Positions 19,391 through 27,394 of a stretch of DNA of 64,000 bases are shown here, in pieces. A program made the translations under genes and the position numbers. Location: the NCBI RefSeq assembly GCF_001855385.1, contig NZ_MKIE01000001.1, positions 62,001 to 126,000 of the forward strand, written 5' to 3'. Below the pieces are notes generated by a model. It worked only from the letters and a program-made list of their open reading frames with translations, was not told the origin of the DNA and ran no database searches. The stretch comes from Andreesenia angusta (GTDB lineage: Bacteria; Bacillota; Clostridia; Tissierellales; Gottschalkiaceae). Position 1 is the stretch's first letter. Each line of letters opens with the position of its first letter.

Positions 19391-19625
19391 GTATTTCGCT
19401 ATGCCACCTAAGCAATTTCTCTCTAGGGTACAGATAATTCGATACCCTGTCCTTTTAACGGTAGACCCCCGTACGTTGCTACTCTATTTCACAGCGTCAT
19501 CTCACGGACCCATTCAGTTTAAACTAAGGTATCCAGCTCTCACCACCCTGGACTCTCTTGGACCGTCGTCTAGACCTACTCTTTCCGCTCGTAGATTTTA
19601 CGTTTTCGACTTATTTATTAATTAA

Positions 19626-19654
19626 ATTATACTCACGCATTTCTCAGTTGTCAA
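19626..19654 (-). promoter_or_regulatory. Sigma-A promoter of the trp operon
   Basis: On the minus strand TTGACA (19654-19649) and TATAAT (19631-19626) with a 17-base spacer, a full consensus match. The -35 lies about 25 bases past the mscL stop. Confidence 0.88.
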
Positions 19655-19678
19655 GCTTTTAATATTTTTTAACTGTCA

Positions 19679-20053
19679 CTACTTCTGCTTGAGAATATCC
19701 CTTATCTCGGCTAGGATCACTTCTTCGTTAGAAGGAGCTGGCGCTGGTGCAGGTGCTTCCTCTTTTTTCTTCTGGAACTTCTCAAAGCTCTTGACTATCA
19801 CAAACAGCGATGCCCCTATTATCACAAAGTCAACTATGCTCTGTATAAAAGCACCATACTTCACAGAGGCCTCTCCAACTTCCAGTGCAAGGTTTTCAAA
19901 GCTTCTTCCCCCGAGTATGATTCCAACAAGCGGCATTATTATGTTCTCTACGAGCGAAGTCACTATCTTATTGAAAGCCCCTCCGATTACAACGGCAACT
20001 GCCAGATCGAGCACATTCCCTCTGAGCATAAACTTCTTGAATTCCTGTAGCAT
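19679..20053 (-). CDS. mscL: Large-conductance mechanosensitive channel
   Basis: Forms a homopentameric pore that opens under membrane tension and releases solutes on osmotic downshock. The 124-residue protein has the amphipathic N-terminus (MLQEFKKFMLRGN), pore-lining TM1 (VLDLAVAVVIGGAFNKIV), TM2 (IVDFVIIGASLFVIV), a short Pro-Ala linker and the conserved C-terminal helical bundle (LAEIRDILKQK). A strong AGGAGGGG precedes ATG 20053. It appears monocistronic and lies just upstream of the trp promoter. Confidence 0.97.
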   Translation of the reverse strand: MLQEFKKFMLRGNVLDLAVAVVIGGAFNKIVTSLVENIIMPLVGIILGGRSFENLALEVGEASVKYGAFIQSIVDFVIIGASLFVIVKSFEKFQKKKEEAPAPAPAPSNEEVILAEIRDILKQK

Positions 20054-20125
20054 ATGAACCCCTCCTTTTGTACTTATTTTTCTGTTGTTGACTATATACC
20101 CCTTAATTCCAACTTTAAATGCAGA

Positions 20126-20842
20126 TCAAGATAAATTTCCCTCTATTACAGATTTTATCTTTTCAGACAGCAGCTTGGTGTCTTTTTCATACTCCTCTGT
20201 CATGTACACCGGCTCTGCTATAACCAGCTTCACCTTTGCGGGATTGATCTTGATGCTTCCCTTCTCCATTATCCTGTTGGAGCCTGAAATGGTCACAGGC
20301 ACAATCGGAACTTTAGACTTGGTGGCAAGCTTGAAAGCCCCTTGCTTGAAATCTTTTAGCTGTCCGTCTTCGCTTCTCGTACCTTCTGGAAATATCACCA
20401 TAGAGTATCCCTCTTTCAGCTTTTCAGACCCCTGCTTTATGGCCTTAAGCGACTCCCTAGGGTTGTCTCTGTCCATAAACACGCACTGCATATACTTCAT
20501 CCAAGTGCTGACCATGGGCATCTTCTCCATCTCTTTCTTAGCCATAAAGGCCTTTGGCTTGTCTATATATCCAAGCAGCAGCGGTATGTCGAAGTTGCCC
20601 TGATGGTTGGATACGAACAGCACAGTCTCGTCTTTCGGCAGATTCTCTTCCCCCACAACTTCCACTTCACTTCCGCTCAGCTCTATAAGCTTTCTCGCCC
20701 AATTAGGCACAACTTCTGCAACCATCTCGTCTCTCTTTTCAAAATCTCCTGATTCTTCAAGCACTCTTGTCTTTCTGGATTTCGGGATAAGCATTATAAG
20801 GCTTGCCCAAAATCCTATAAACCACTTTAAAGTCCTAAACAT
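20126..20842 (-). CDS. plsC: 1-acyl-sn-glycerol-3-phosphate acyltransferase
   Basis: Acylates lysophosphatidic acid to phosphatidic acid at the membrane. The 238-residue protein has an N-terminal hydrophobic anchor (about 8-22), motif I NHQGNFD (HxxxxD catalytic dyad), motif II with MDRDNPRES, and motif III FPEGTRSEDGQ for glycerol-phosphate binding. A hairpin downstream of the SPFH gene (20868-20902) separates it from the gene before it, so it is likely a separate unit. It could also be a more general glycerophospholipid acyltransferase. Confidence 0.93.
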   Translation of the reverse strand: MFRTLKWFIGFWASLIMLIPKSRKTRVLEESGDFEKRDEMVAEVVPNWARKLIELSGSEVEVVGEENLPKDETVLFVSNHQGNFDIPLLLGYIDKPKAFMAKKEMEKMPMVSTWMKYMQCVFMDRDNPRESLKAIKQGSEKLKEGYSMVIFPEGTRSEDGQLKDFKQGAFKLATKSKVPIVPVTISGSNRIMEKGSIKINPAKVKLVIAEPVYMTEEYEKDTKLLSEKIKSVIEGNLS

Positions 20843-20867
20843 ATCATTCTCCCCTTTTCACCAGAAA

Positions 20868-20902
20868 GGCTATCCAGGACCGATAGGTCTCTGGATAGCC
20901 TG
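20868..20902 (-). terminator. Hairpin after the SPFH gene
   Basis: GGCTATCCA and TGGATAGCC, extended by a second GACC/GGTC pairing, form a stem-loop just beyond the SPFH gene stop. The T-run is short (TTT). Confidence 0.6.
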
Positions 20903-20909
20903 CTTGTTT

Positions 20910-21845
20910 CTATTCGTCTTGCTTTGTCACATCTTCTACGTATTCTGGAAACTCATCTTTCTTTATGAGCTCTGTGATTGCAGTCGTAAGTCCTGCAAGT
21001 CCCTGTATCTCAGAAGGTATTATTATCTTGGTAGCCCTTCCGTCTGCGGCTTTTCCGAAGGCCTCAAGCCCTTTAAGCGAGATTACAGCTTGTGACGGTC
21101 TTGACTCGTTTATCATTCTTATACCTTCAGCCGTAGCTTCTTGGACTTTAAGTATTGCCTCTGCCTGTCCTTCCGCCTCTCTTATAGCGGCTTCCTTCTT
21201 GGCCTCAGCTATAAGTATAGTAGACTCTTTTTTACCTTCAGCCACAAGTATGGCCGATTTCTTTTCTCCTTCAGCTCTGAGTATGGACTCTCTTCTGCCC
21301 CTCTCAGCCTTCATCTGCTTCTCCATAGCGTCCTGTATCTCTGCTGGAGGTATTATGTTCTTAAGCTCCACCCTGTTTATCTTGATTCCCCAAGGGTCAG
21401 TAGCTTCATCCAGTATGCTTCTCATTCTGGTGTTTATAGTGTCCCTCGACGTAAGAGTTTGATCTAGTTCCAAGTCTCCCACTATGTTTCTAAGTGTTGT
21501 TGCAGTCAAATTCTCTATCGCATTCAGCGGATTCTCCACGCCGTATACATAGAATTTAGGATCTGTAACCTGGTAGTATATAACAGTGTCTATCTTCATA
21601 GTTACATTGTCTTTTGTGATTACAGGCTGTGGTGGGAAGTCCACCACCTGCTCTTTTATAGAGACTTTCTTAGCTATTCTGTCTATAAAAGGCACTTTCA
21701 TGTGAAGCCCGACACTCCAAGTTGTCTGATAAGCACCCAGCCTTTCAACTACATAGGCATTCGCCTGTGGCACTACTTTTATATTTCTGACTATCAGTAT
21801 AAGTACAAAGAATACTATTACTAAAAAAACTATAAATTGAGCCAT
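20910..21845 (-). CDS. SPFH/stomatin family membrane protein (QmcA/paraslipin type)
   Basis: SPFH proteins form large membrane-associated rings in lipid microdomains and scaffold membrane proteins. The 311-residue protein has one N-terminal TM helix (about 2-18), the SPFH domain (about 25-190, with YVVERLGAYQTTW and the VVDFPPQPVITKDNVTM segment) and a long Ala-Glu-Lys coiled coil (about 190-255). It lies two bases after nfeD; the NfeD-SPFH pairing is a widespread conserved operon and supports joint action. Confidence 0.92.
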   Translation of the reverse strand: MAQFIVFLVIVFFVLILIVRNIKVVPQANAYVVERLGAYQTTWSVGLHMKVPFIDRIAKKVSIKEQVVDFPPQPVITKDNVTMKIDTVIYYQVTDPKFYVYGVENPLNAIENLTATTLRNIVGDLELDQTLTSRDTINTRMRSILDEATDPWGIKINRVELKNIIPPAEIQDAMEKQMKAERGRRESILRAEGEKKSAILVAEGKKESTILIAEAKKEAAIREAEGQAEAILKVQEATAEGIRMINESRPSQAVISLKGLEAFGKAADGRATKIIIPSEIQGLAGLTTAITELIKKDEFPEYVEDVTKQDE

Positions 21846-21847
21846 TT

Positions 21848-22312
21848 TTATTCCTCCTCTTCTACTCTTTTAACTACAACTCTTACACCTCGGACATCCA
21901 AGACCATAACCTCTGTATCCCTCGGGATGTCCTCGCCGTTTTCAGACTTGGCAGACCAAATCTGTCCACCTATCTTGACCTGTCCTTTGCCCAGCATATT
22001 GTCTATTTTCTCTATGACAATTCCATTCTGACCTGCTATGGCGTCCACATTTGTCTTCTCTTTTCCAAGCTTTAGATACTTTGTGGCTATAGGCCTAGTG
22101 TATATCAGAAGGACTATCGATACCACCAAGAATACGACTATCTGAACTATAAACGGAACTTCAAAGCTTGCAAGCACAAGCGCAACTATGGCCCCTATCA
22201 CGAACCAGATGCTGGTTATCCCAAGCGAAACAGCTTCTACAATCCCGCATACGACTGCAACTATTATCCAAAATGTCACGTCATCTATTGGAAGACTGGG
22301 AAAAAGCGTCAT
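21848..22312 (-). CDS. NfeD family membrane protein
   Basis: Partner of SPFH proteins. The 154-residue short-form member has three or four TM helices (about 8-80) and a C-terminal OB-fold domain (about 95-150, with VKIGGQIWSAKSENGEDIPRD). It lacks the N-terminal ClpP-like protease domain of long NfeD forms. ATG 22312 is preferred over GTG 22321 because AGGAGGTGA would otherwise overlap the start. It begins just after the phosphoesterase gene. Confidence 0.9.
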   Translation of the reverse strand: MTLFPSLPIDDVTFWIIVAVVCGIVEAVSLGITSIWFVIGAIVALVLASFEVPFIVQIVVFLVVSIVLLIYTRPIATKYLKLGKEKTNVDAIAGQNGIVIEKIDNMLGKGQVKIGGQIWSAKSENGEDIPRDTEVMVLDVRGVRVVVKRVEEEE

Positions 22313-22313
22313 T

Positions 22314-23018
22314 CTATTCACCTCCTATGGCTATGAATTTAGGTTTCAGCTTCAAATAGTCGCAAGAGACCAGATGAAACTCTATGCCTTCTACACTTCC
22401 CTCCACTGCGAATTTATGGCCTTCCGCATGAAGGTGACCGTATATGCATATATCTACCCCATATCGCTTCATTATATCCACAAATTCATTTGGACTTGAG
22501 TCTGAAAACCTGAAAGGGGGGTAGTGGAGCATAACTATTCGCTTGCTCAGCTTTTCGTCTTTCAACGTCTCAAGGGATATCTCAAGCCTGTTCAACTCTC
22601 GTTCGAATATCTTTTCGTCCTGTTCCGAATACTCCTCTCCCTCTTTTGAAGACCATCCTCTAGTTCCAAATACGCCTACATCCCCGATTTTAAAGCTGTT
22701 TGTCTGTACGAAATCGATAGTCTCAAGCTCCATCCCTTTCAACTTTGCCTTGGTTCCCCACCAGTAGTCGTGGTTTCCCTTCCCAAGCAGCTTCTTGCCG
22801 GGAAGTGCGTCCAGCTTTTTAAGATCAAGATATGCCTCCTCAGGCTTAAGCGCCCAAGATATATCGCCCGGCACAAGCAGCATATCGCCTTCTGAAACTG
22901 TGTCTTCTATGTTCTTAAATATTTCTTCCTGATAATTCTCCCATACTTCTCCGAATACATCCATAGACTTTTCTCCTGTGCTGTCTAGGTGAAGATCGGA
23001 CATAGCGTATATATTCAT
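22314..23018 (-). CDS. Calcineurin-like metallophosphoesterase
   Basis: A 234-residue cytoplasmic phosphoesterase with the two-metal motifs in order: SDLHLD (DxH), VPGDISWA (GD), GKGNHDYWWG (GNHD), HYPPFRF, and YGHLHAEGH (GHxH). The pattern matches a clostridial 'metallophosphoesterase/phosphohydrolase' group whose substrate is not known. First of three genes with nfeD and the SPFH gene on the minus strand. Confidence 0.88.
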   Translation of the reverse strand: MNIYAMSDLHLDSTGEKSMDVFGEVWENYQEEIFKNIEDTVSEGDMLLVPGDISWALKPEEAYLDLKKLDALPGKKLLGKGNHDYWWGTKAKLKGMELETIDFVQTNSFKIGDVGVFGTRGWSSKEGEEYSEQDEKIFERELNRLEISLETLKDEKLSKRIVMLHYPPFRFSDSSPNEFVDIMKRYGVDICIYGHLHAEGHKFAVEGSVEGIEFHLVSCDYLKLKPKFIAIGGE

Positions 23019-23098
23019 ATATCTTTACCGCCTTTTCTATTGCATCTCTAGTAGATATTCTAACATATATTCCGAGCTATGTCCCCTGATTTATGGAG

Positions 23099-24034
23099 CT
23101 ATCTTCTTCGCCTATCTCTGTAGATTACAGGCGAAGTCCCAAAGGAGAACCCCTCCTCAAAGCTCTTTCTCTCCATAAGCACAAGCTCAGACGCTATTGT
23201 AGTCATATTCCTGAGGTCGGTAGGCTCCATTATCTCTTCAACCTCTAGTCCCATGTGCTTCTTGTAGTAGGTGTAGTTCTTCCAAAGGCTCTGCTTTATC
23301 TTGTTTACAGTGGACGGCTTTCTGAGCATCTCGAGTATCTCTGCTCTAAAGCTCTCCGCCTCGCTGGCTATATCTTCAAACTGGCCTGAAGCTATTCGCC
23401 TCCCTATCTCCCTGGACTTTTCGTTGTCTATCTCCTGGCATAGAAACTTAAGCACATGCCACACCGCATATATGTCCTCTGCTGTCTCTATCTCCTGTTT
23501 CTTGAGCCATACAAAGGCCAGCATACGCCTTCTCCAGTCCCACCATTTTATAGGGCTCTGCATCTCAAGTGCCGGTATCAGGAAATAGCCCTGCTCTAGC
23601 AGCAGTGACCCAAATACTCCAGGCGGATTTCCTCTCTTCTGCTTTTTGAGGTTTGTCCTGTAGACTCCGCAGGAAGGGCTGCCGTCCATGTAGATAAAGA
23701 CCTCTGTCTCTCCTCTCTTCAATGTCTCCATGCAGGCAAGCGAGCCTTGTTTTAAGCCTTCTGTCACATCTCCCTTTCCCTGCTGCATGACCTTTCCTTC
23801 GCCGCTCCACACTGTGTCCCCTGTTCCTCCAGCTATTCTGATGCTGTTTCTAGGAACTCCAAGCCCAGCCATACACTCAGGGCAGACAGGGTGCCATATG
23901 TAGTCGCCCTTCTCCCTGCCCAGAAACTCCAAGAAGTCCCACCCCTTGTTGTTGTACCTGACTTTAGAGCCATAGCAGCAGCCACTTATACCTATAGAAA
24001 TCTTTTCATCCACAACAGTATCTAGCTTTTTCAA
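23099..24034 (-). CDS. DUF523-DUF1722 domain protein
   Basis: Two conserved domains of unknown function. The N-terminal DUF523 part (about 1-150) has its usual Cys motifs GISGCCYGSKVRYN, HPVCPECMAGLGVPR and DGSPSCGVY, which look like a metal or cluster site. The C-terminal DUF1722 part (about 165-300) is mostly helical. TTG 24034 is preferred because AAGGGGTG lies six bases upstream; an upstream in-frame ATG has no comparable site. Members are sometimes annotated as YbgA-like and linked to tRNA thiolation, which I cannot support here. Confidence 0.82.
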   Translation of the reverse strand: MKKLDTVVDEKISIGISGCCYGSKVRYNNKGWDFLEFLGREKGDYIWHPVCPECMAGLGVPRNSIRIAGGTGDTVWSGEGKVMQQGKGDVTEGLKQGSLACMETLKRGETEVFIYMDGSPSCGVYRTNLKKQKRGNPPGVFGSLLLEQGYFLIPALEMQSPIKWWDWRRRMLAFVWLKKQEIETAEDIYAVWHVLKFLCQEIDNEKSREIGRRIASGQFEDIASEAESFRAEILEMLRKPSTVNKIKQSLWKNYTYYKKHMGLEVEEIMEPTDLRNMTTIASELVLMERKSFEEGFSFGTSPVIYRDRRRR

Positions 24035-24093
24035 ACAAATCACCCCTTGTCTTTTATACTTCATTTATCTCCATTTTTAGACTTTTTAAGCAA

Positions 24094-24118
24094 CAAAAAA
24101 AGAGAGGTTCTACCTCCC
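24094..24118 (-). terminator. Terminator after the GIY-YIG gene
   Basis: On the minus strand GGGAGGT and ACCTCTC form a seven-base-pair stem around AGA, followed by TTTTTTT. It overlaps the end of the GIY-YIG gene. Confidence 0.75.
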
Positions 24119-24349
24119 TATTAGTTCCAGCTTTTTCGCCCTGCTATAGCTTTTTATCTCGGCTTCTCTCTTCATGGCCGCCGATTTCTCGGAATAGCTC
24201 TCGAAGTAGACCAGTTTCACCGGCAATCTTGCTCTTGTGTACTTTGCACCTTTCCCGCTGTTGTGTGCGCTCAATCTTCGCTCTATATCTGTAGTCCATC
24301 CTGTATAGAGGCTTCCATCTGCACACTCTACCACATAAGTGTAGTTCAT
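24110..24349 (-). CDS. GIY-YIG nuclease superfamily protein (YhbQ/UPF0213 type)
   Basis: A 79-residue single-domain protein carrying the GIY-YIG fold: [17 protein letters not shown] supplies the two motif tyrosines, followed by [18 protein letters not shown] with the catalytic Arg, and [13 protein letters not shown] with the metal-binding Glu. Small members of this type are common in bacteria, and their DNA substrate is largely undefined. Its ATG shares a base with the stop of the carbonic anhydrase gene, so the two are co-translated. Confidence 0.92.
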   Translation of the reverse strand: MNYTYVVECADGSLYTGWTTDIERRLSAHNSGKGAKYTRARLPVKLVYFESYSEKSAAMKREAEIKSYSRAKKLELIGR

Positions 24350-24993
24350 CAGTCCTCTAGAAAAGTTACCTTTCCAGTCCCAAGGTCGTACTTTCCACCT
24401 GTGACTTTAAGCAGACCCTTCGCAACTCTCTCTTGTACCACTTTGTTCTCCATTATGTCGTTTATTGACTGTATCAGATTTGCATCTTCCAGAAGTGTAG
24501 TGGCCTCTCTCTTGTCGTACTTGCTTATGGTATCAAGACCTATGCTCTCCTCTATATGAGTCCTTATCTTGTCCACATTCTCTGTAAGCGGTCCACCATC
24601 CACAGTCGCCTGTATTGCTCCACACATATTATGCGCAAGCACAAATACAAGAGGAGTGTTCAGGTACTCGGCTGCATACTCTATGCCTCCAAGCACGTGG
24701 TCATCAACCACATTCCCTGCATTTCTGATCACAAACAAGCTTCCCAGCCCCTGGTCGAATATAAGCTCAGGAGGGACTCTAGAGTCTGAACAGGCAAGCA
24801 ATATAGCCTTTGGCTTTTGAGACTTCCCGTATAGATGTCTCGCCTTGTCTATATTTATATTTCTGTTCCTCTGATTTCCTTGATAGAATCGCTCGTTTCC
24901 CTTCTTCAGTTCTTCAAGAGCTAAGTATGTTCTATTGCTTGTATCTATAATATTCAAGTACTTGCCTAAATTCGACGCATCATCTCTTCTCAA
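24349..24993 (-). CDS. Beta-class carbonic anhydrase
   Basis: Interconverts CO2 and bicarbonate. Zinc ligands are visible in ACSDSRV (Cys and the Asp-Arg dyad) and AHNMCGA (His and Cys). The 214-residue protein has the N-terminal helical arm ([16 protein letters not shown]) and the central [11 protein letters not shown] strand. TTG 24993 is preferred because AGAGGTGAT lies six bases upstream; GTG 25002 overlaps that site. The N-terminus has no signal peptide, so the enzyme is cytoplasmic. Confidence 0.92.
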   Translation of the reverse strand: MRRDDASNLGKYLNIIDTSNRTYLALEELKKGNERFYQGNQRNRNINIDKARHLYGKSQKPKAILLACSDSRVPPELIFDQGLGSLFVIRNAGNVVDDHVLGGIEYAAEYLNTPLVFVLAHNMCGAIQATVDGGPLTENVDKIRTHIEESIGLDTISKYDKREATTLLEDANLIQSINDIMENKVVQERVAKGLLKVTGGKYDLGTGKVTFLED

Positions 24994-25114
24994 GCATATC
25001 ACCTCTGTATCTTTTATTTCTAAAAATTATATTGTTTTTCAACTGCCTTTTCAAGCTTTTTATTTGCAACTCTTGGTTCTAAATGCTAAACTTCTCTTAA
25101 AAGGAGTTGATGAA

Positions 25115-25426
25115 ATGTCTTTAAATGAAGCATACCTTATCTTAGTTCCAGGTGTAGACCCGAGCGTTGACAGATCTGAAATACTGAAAGACAACTACAA
25201 GTGCTTGACCGTACTTGTAAACGACGAAGAAGAAGCGCTAAGCGAAGCCCTCTCTCTAGTCGAGACTGAGAGTATACACGCCTTTGTACTCTGTCCTGGA
25301 TTTACAAACGTGGGTATAGGAAAGATAGCCGGTGCACTCGGAGAGAATGTATCTGTAAACGTAGCTCGTGGGGATGGAAGAAGCACTAAGCTTGTGAGCG
25401 AAATAATAGAGTCTGAGTGGAGCTAG
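25115..25426 (+). CDS. Small conserved protein, DUF6506-like
   Basis: A 103-residue cytoplasmic protein with alternating strands and helices. AYLILVPGVDPSVDR at the N-terminus and FVLCPGFTNVGIGKIAGALG near the centre resemble a small clostridial family of unknown function (DUF6506, moderate certainty). ATG 25115 follows AAAAGGAGTTGATGA. A monocistronic plus-strand gene facing the RelA/SpoT-domain gene across a hairpin. Confidence 0.7.
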   Translation: MSLNEAYLILVPGVDPSVDRSEILKDNYKCLTVLVNDEEEALSEALSLVETESIHAFVLCPGFTNVGIGKIAGALGENVSVNVARGDGRSTKLVSEIIESEWS

Positions 25427-25441
25427 GGATACCCCTGGCTC
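25418..25441. terminator. Hairpin between convergent genes
   Basis: GAGCTAGGG and CCCTGGCTC form a nine-base-pair stem with loop ATAC that spans the end of the plus-strand gene. There is no T-run, so termination is less certain. Confidence 0.5.
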
Positions 25442-26803
25442 TTACTCAAGTATGTCTCTTATATCCTGCTTTATGTTTTCCACAACTTCGAAAGCCTGGT
25501 CTCTCCAGTCCTCGAAGTTCTTGACCCTGTTCACCCTTGTAGTGATCTTCGAGTTTATCCGCTCTATATTGTCGTAGTTTACAAACTCTATGCACGTGTT
25601 CTCTTGGAACACATCGGCTATGGCGTTCATCACCTTGTCTACTATGTCGTTTCTCTGCCAGTCTTCAAATCTGGAGTTGAGCTTTCCGTTTGACTTCAAG
25701 TTTTCCAGAAACTCATCTTTTATAAAGGCTATAAAACCTTCGAAGTCCTCTGTGTCTGTGCCTATCTCTATGTCAAACAGTATCCTGAAGAGCAAGTTCC
25801 ACATGAAATCCTGGTTGAGCGAACCGAGTATCGGCTCTCCAAGCCTCTTTTCATATTCATCCTCGAACTTTATATACCTCTCGAACTCTATATACTCTAT
25901 AAAGGATATCTCGTTTTGGCTCACATCTTTAAGCCTTCCAAGTATACCTAGAAAAGTTATGCTGTAGCTTGAAACATCGTAGACTTTCGACTTTTCAAAT
26001 ATATACTTCACTATTATGTCGCAAGGCTTTCTGAAGTCCACTACAAAACCTATATCCCCTTTTATCTTGTGGGAGTACATATTGTGTATCATCTTGGACA
26101 ACAGCTTCTGGAACTGGTTTTTCCTGACCTCGTCGTTGTCTTCATCCATTTCGTTTATGTGGTCATGCAGAATCATCAGCTGCCTGTCGATCATGCTCAG
26201 GTTTTCCTTTATAGACCCCATTATGTCTCTGAAGAAGTCCTCTATCATGACGTAGTTGAAGTTCTTGTAGAGTATCTTGTGCTCTATCTCGCCCCAGAAC
26301 ATGTTTACAAGCGACTTTATCTGAAGCTCGAATGTTATCTCGTTTTCCCCCAGCCTGTACTTTCCATCTATCCTGAATATCTTGAATCCGTTCTTCTGGC
26401 GCTGCGGCTGCTTGTCGTCTAGCTTCAGCTTCACGTCTGGGTTGGACTCTGTGGAAAAGTACTTTCCGTCCTCTGTTACGTCGAACACTTTGAGCAGCTT
26501 TCTGTAGAGCTTGTTTTCATCTTCTATAAACCTGCACTCAATTCTAATCCCGATCAGATCGGAGAGGTCGTAGATCATCTCCTCAGCATTTTCGTACCTG
26601 CTGTAGTAGTTGTTTCTGAGTATCTTCTCCTTCAAGCTCATCTTGGTCTTGACTCTTGTATTTATGTTCAGGAAGCCTTCAAAGTCTTCCATTTCAAACT
26701 CAAAGAATTTTTCCAGTTCGTCGGAAGCTTCTTCAAGCTGGTCCTCTAGCTCACACAGATGCCCTGTAGCTTCCTCTATAAAATCAAATATCTCTAATTT
26801 CAA
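25442..26803 (-). CDS. RelA/SpoT-domain protein with long C-terminal extension
   Basis: The N-terminal ~215 residues carry (p)ppGpp-synthetase motifs: NINTRVKTKMSLKEK (like the RVKSPESLIEKL block), DLIGIRIECRF and FELQIKSLVNMFWGEIEHK, with the terminal EHK as in known synthetases. No hydrolase HD domain and no TGS or ACT domain. The remaining ~235 residues (VRKNQFQKLLSKM onwards) are helical and not recognised. At 453 residues it is about twice the size of RelP/RelQ-type small alarmone synthetases. TTG 26803 has a strong GGAGGTGA upstream. Synthetase activity is likely but not certain. Confidence 0.78.
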   Translation of the reverse strand: MKLEIFDFIEEATGHLCELEDQLEEASDELEKFFEFEMEDFEGFLNINTRVKTKMSLKEKILRNNYYSRYENAEEMIYDLSDLIGIRIECRFIEDENKLYRKLLKVFDVTEDGKYFSTESNPDVKLKLDDKQPQRQKNGFKIFRIDGKYRLGENEITFELQIKSLVNMFWGEIEHKILYKNFNYVMIEDFFRDIMGSIKENLSMIDRQLMILHDHINEMDEDNDEVRKNQFQKLLSKMIHNMYSHKIKGDIGFVVDFRKPCDIIVKYIFEKSKVYDVSSYSITFLGILGRLKDVSQNEISFIEYIEFERYIKFEDEYEKRLGEPILGSLNQDFMWNLLFRILFDIEIGTDTEDFEGFIAFIKDEFLENLKSNGKLNSRFEDWQRNDIVDKVMNAIADVFQENTCIEFVNYDNIERINSKITTRVNRVKNFEDWRDQAFEVVENIKQDIRDILE

Positions 26804-26825
26804 GCTTTCACCTCCTAAGAGACCT

Positions 26826-27383
26826 TTACTCTTTCTCGAACTCTCTTATTTCGTCTGTTATCTTCCATTCGCCCTCTATATACTCAAAATACACCTTGTA
26901 TACCTCCGAAGACCCCTCTTCCATCTTGTAGCTTACGTTTATGCTTTTCTCGTCTATGTCCTCTCTGCCTGAAATCTGAAGACTGCTGTAGTCCGGCATC
27001 ATGCCCATATCTCCAAGCGGAAGGGCGTATCTGCCCTGCACCTCTACAGCTGGAATCATGCTCATCAAACGCTCTGTGTACTCTTTAGAGTAGTGGGCTT
27101 CAAGTTTCTTCGCTATCTTCTCAGGGCTATTGTACTCCTCGGTAAATGGGCTGTATACCATTTCAAACTCGTCTAAAAGCTCTTCTTCTTCAATTCCCTG
27201 GAATATGTCCATAAAGGCCTGCTTGCCCGCTACTATCTTGTCTCTCAACTGCTCGTCTGAAATAAGCGATATATCGTTCTCTTCTCTGAGTTTGTCCATC
27301 TTCTCTTGCTCAGATTTCTGGCATCCAAATGCCCCTAGTGCAAGTGAAGCCAGGAGCGCCAAAATTAAAAGAAGCTTCTTCAT
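26826..27383 (-). CDS. Predicted lipoprotein
   Basis: A 185-residue exported lipoprotein. The signal peptide (about 1-20) ends in LGAFGC, a lipobox whose Cys would be lipidated. The mature part is acidic, helical at first (EEEELLDEFEMVYSPFTEEY) and then strand-rich (YKMEEGSSEVYKVYFEYIEGEWKI), resembling the fold of small NTF2-like or DUF-type lipoproteins. No function can be assigned. It lies between the threonine ammonia-lyase and RelA/SpoT-domain genes with short gaps, so co-transcription is likely. Confidence 0.75.
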   Translation of the reverse strand: MKKLLLILALLASLALGAFGCQKSEQEKMDKLREENDISLISDEQLRDKIVAGKQAFMDIFQGIEEEELLDEFEMVYSPFTEEYNSPEKIAKKLEAHYSKEYTERLMSMIPAVEVQGRYALPLGDMGMMPDYSSLQISGREDIDEKSINVSYKMEEGSSEVYKVYFEYIEGEWKITDEIREFEKE

Positions 27384-27394
27384 AGCATCCCCCT

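Larger units (their letters stand above)
19255..19619 (-). promoter_or_regulatory. Trp T-box leader RNA with two tandem antiterminator/terminator modules
   Basis: T-box leaders bind uncharged tRNA and prevent termination. Stem I is visible on the minus strand, with GGTGGTGAGAGC near 19540 and a specifier loop reading GAA-TGG (TGG at 19512-19510), matching tRNA-Trp. Two T-box sequences follow: GGTGGCATAGCG near 19399-19410 and GGGTGGCACCACG near 19318-19330. Both contain TGGC, which pairs with the GCCA end expected of tRNA-Trp. Each is followed by its own strong hairpin and T-run. The leader spans about 365 bases from the predicted transcript start to trpE. One Stem I with two decision modules is unusual. 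Confidence 0.92.
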
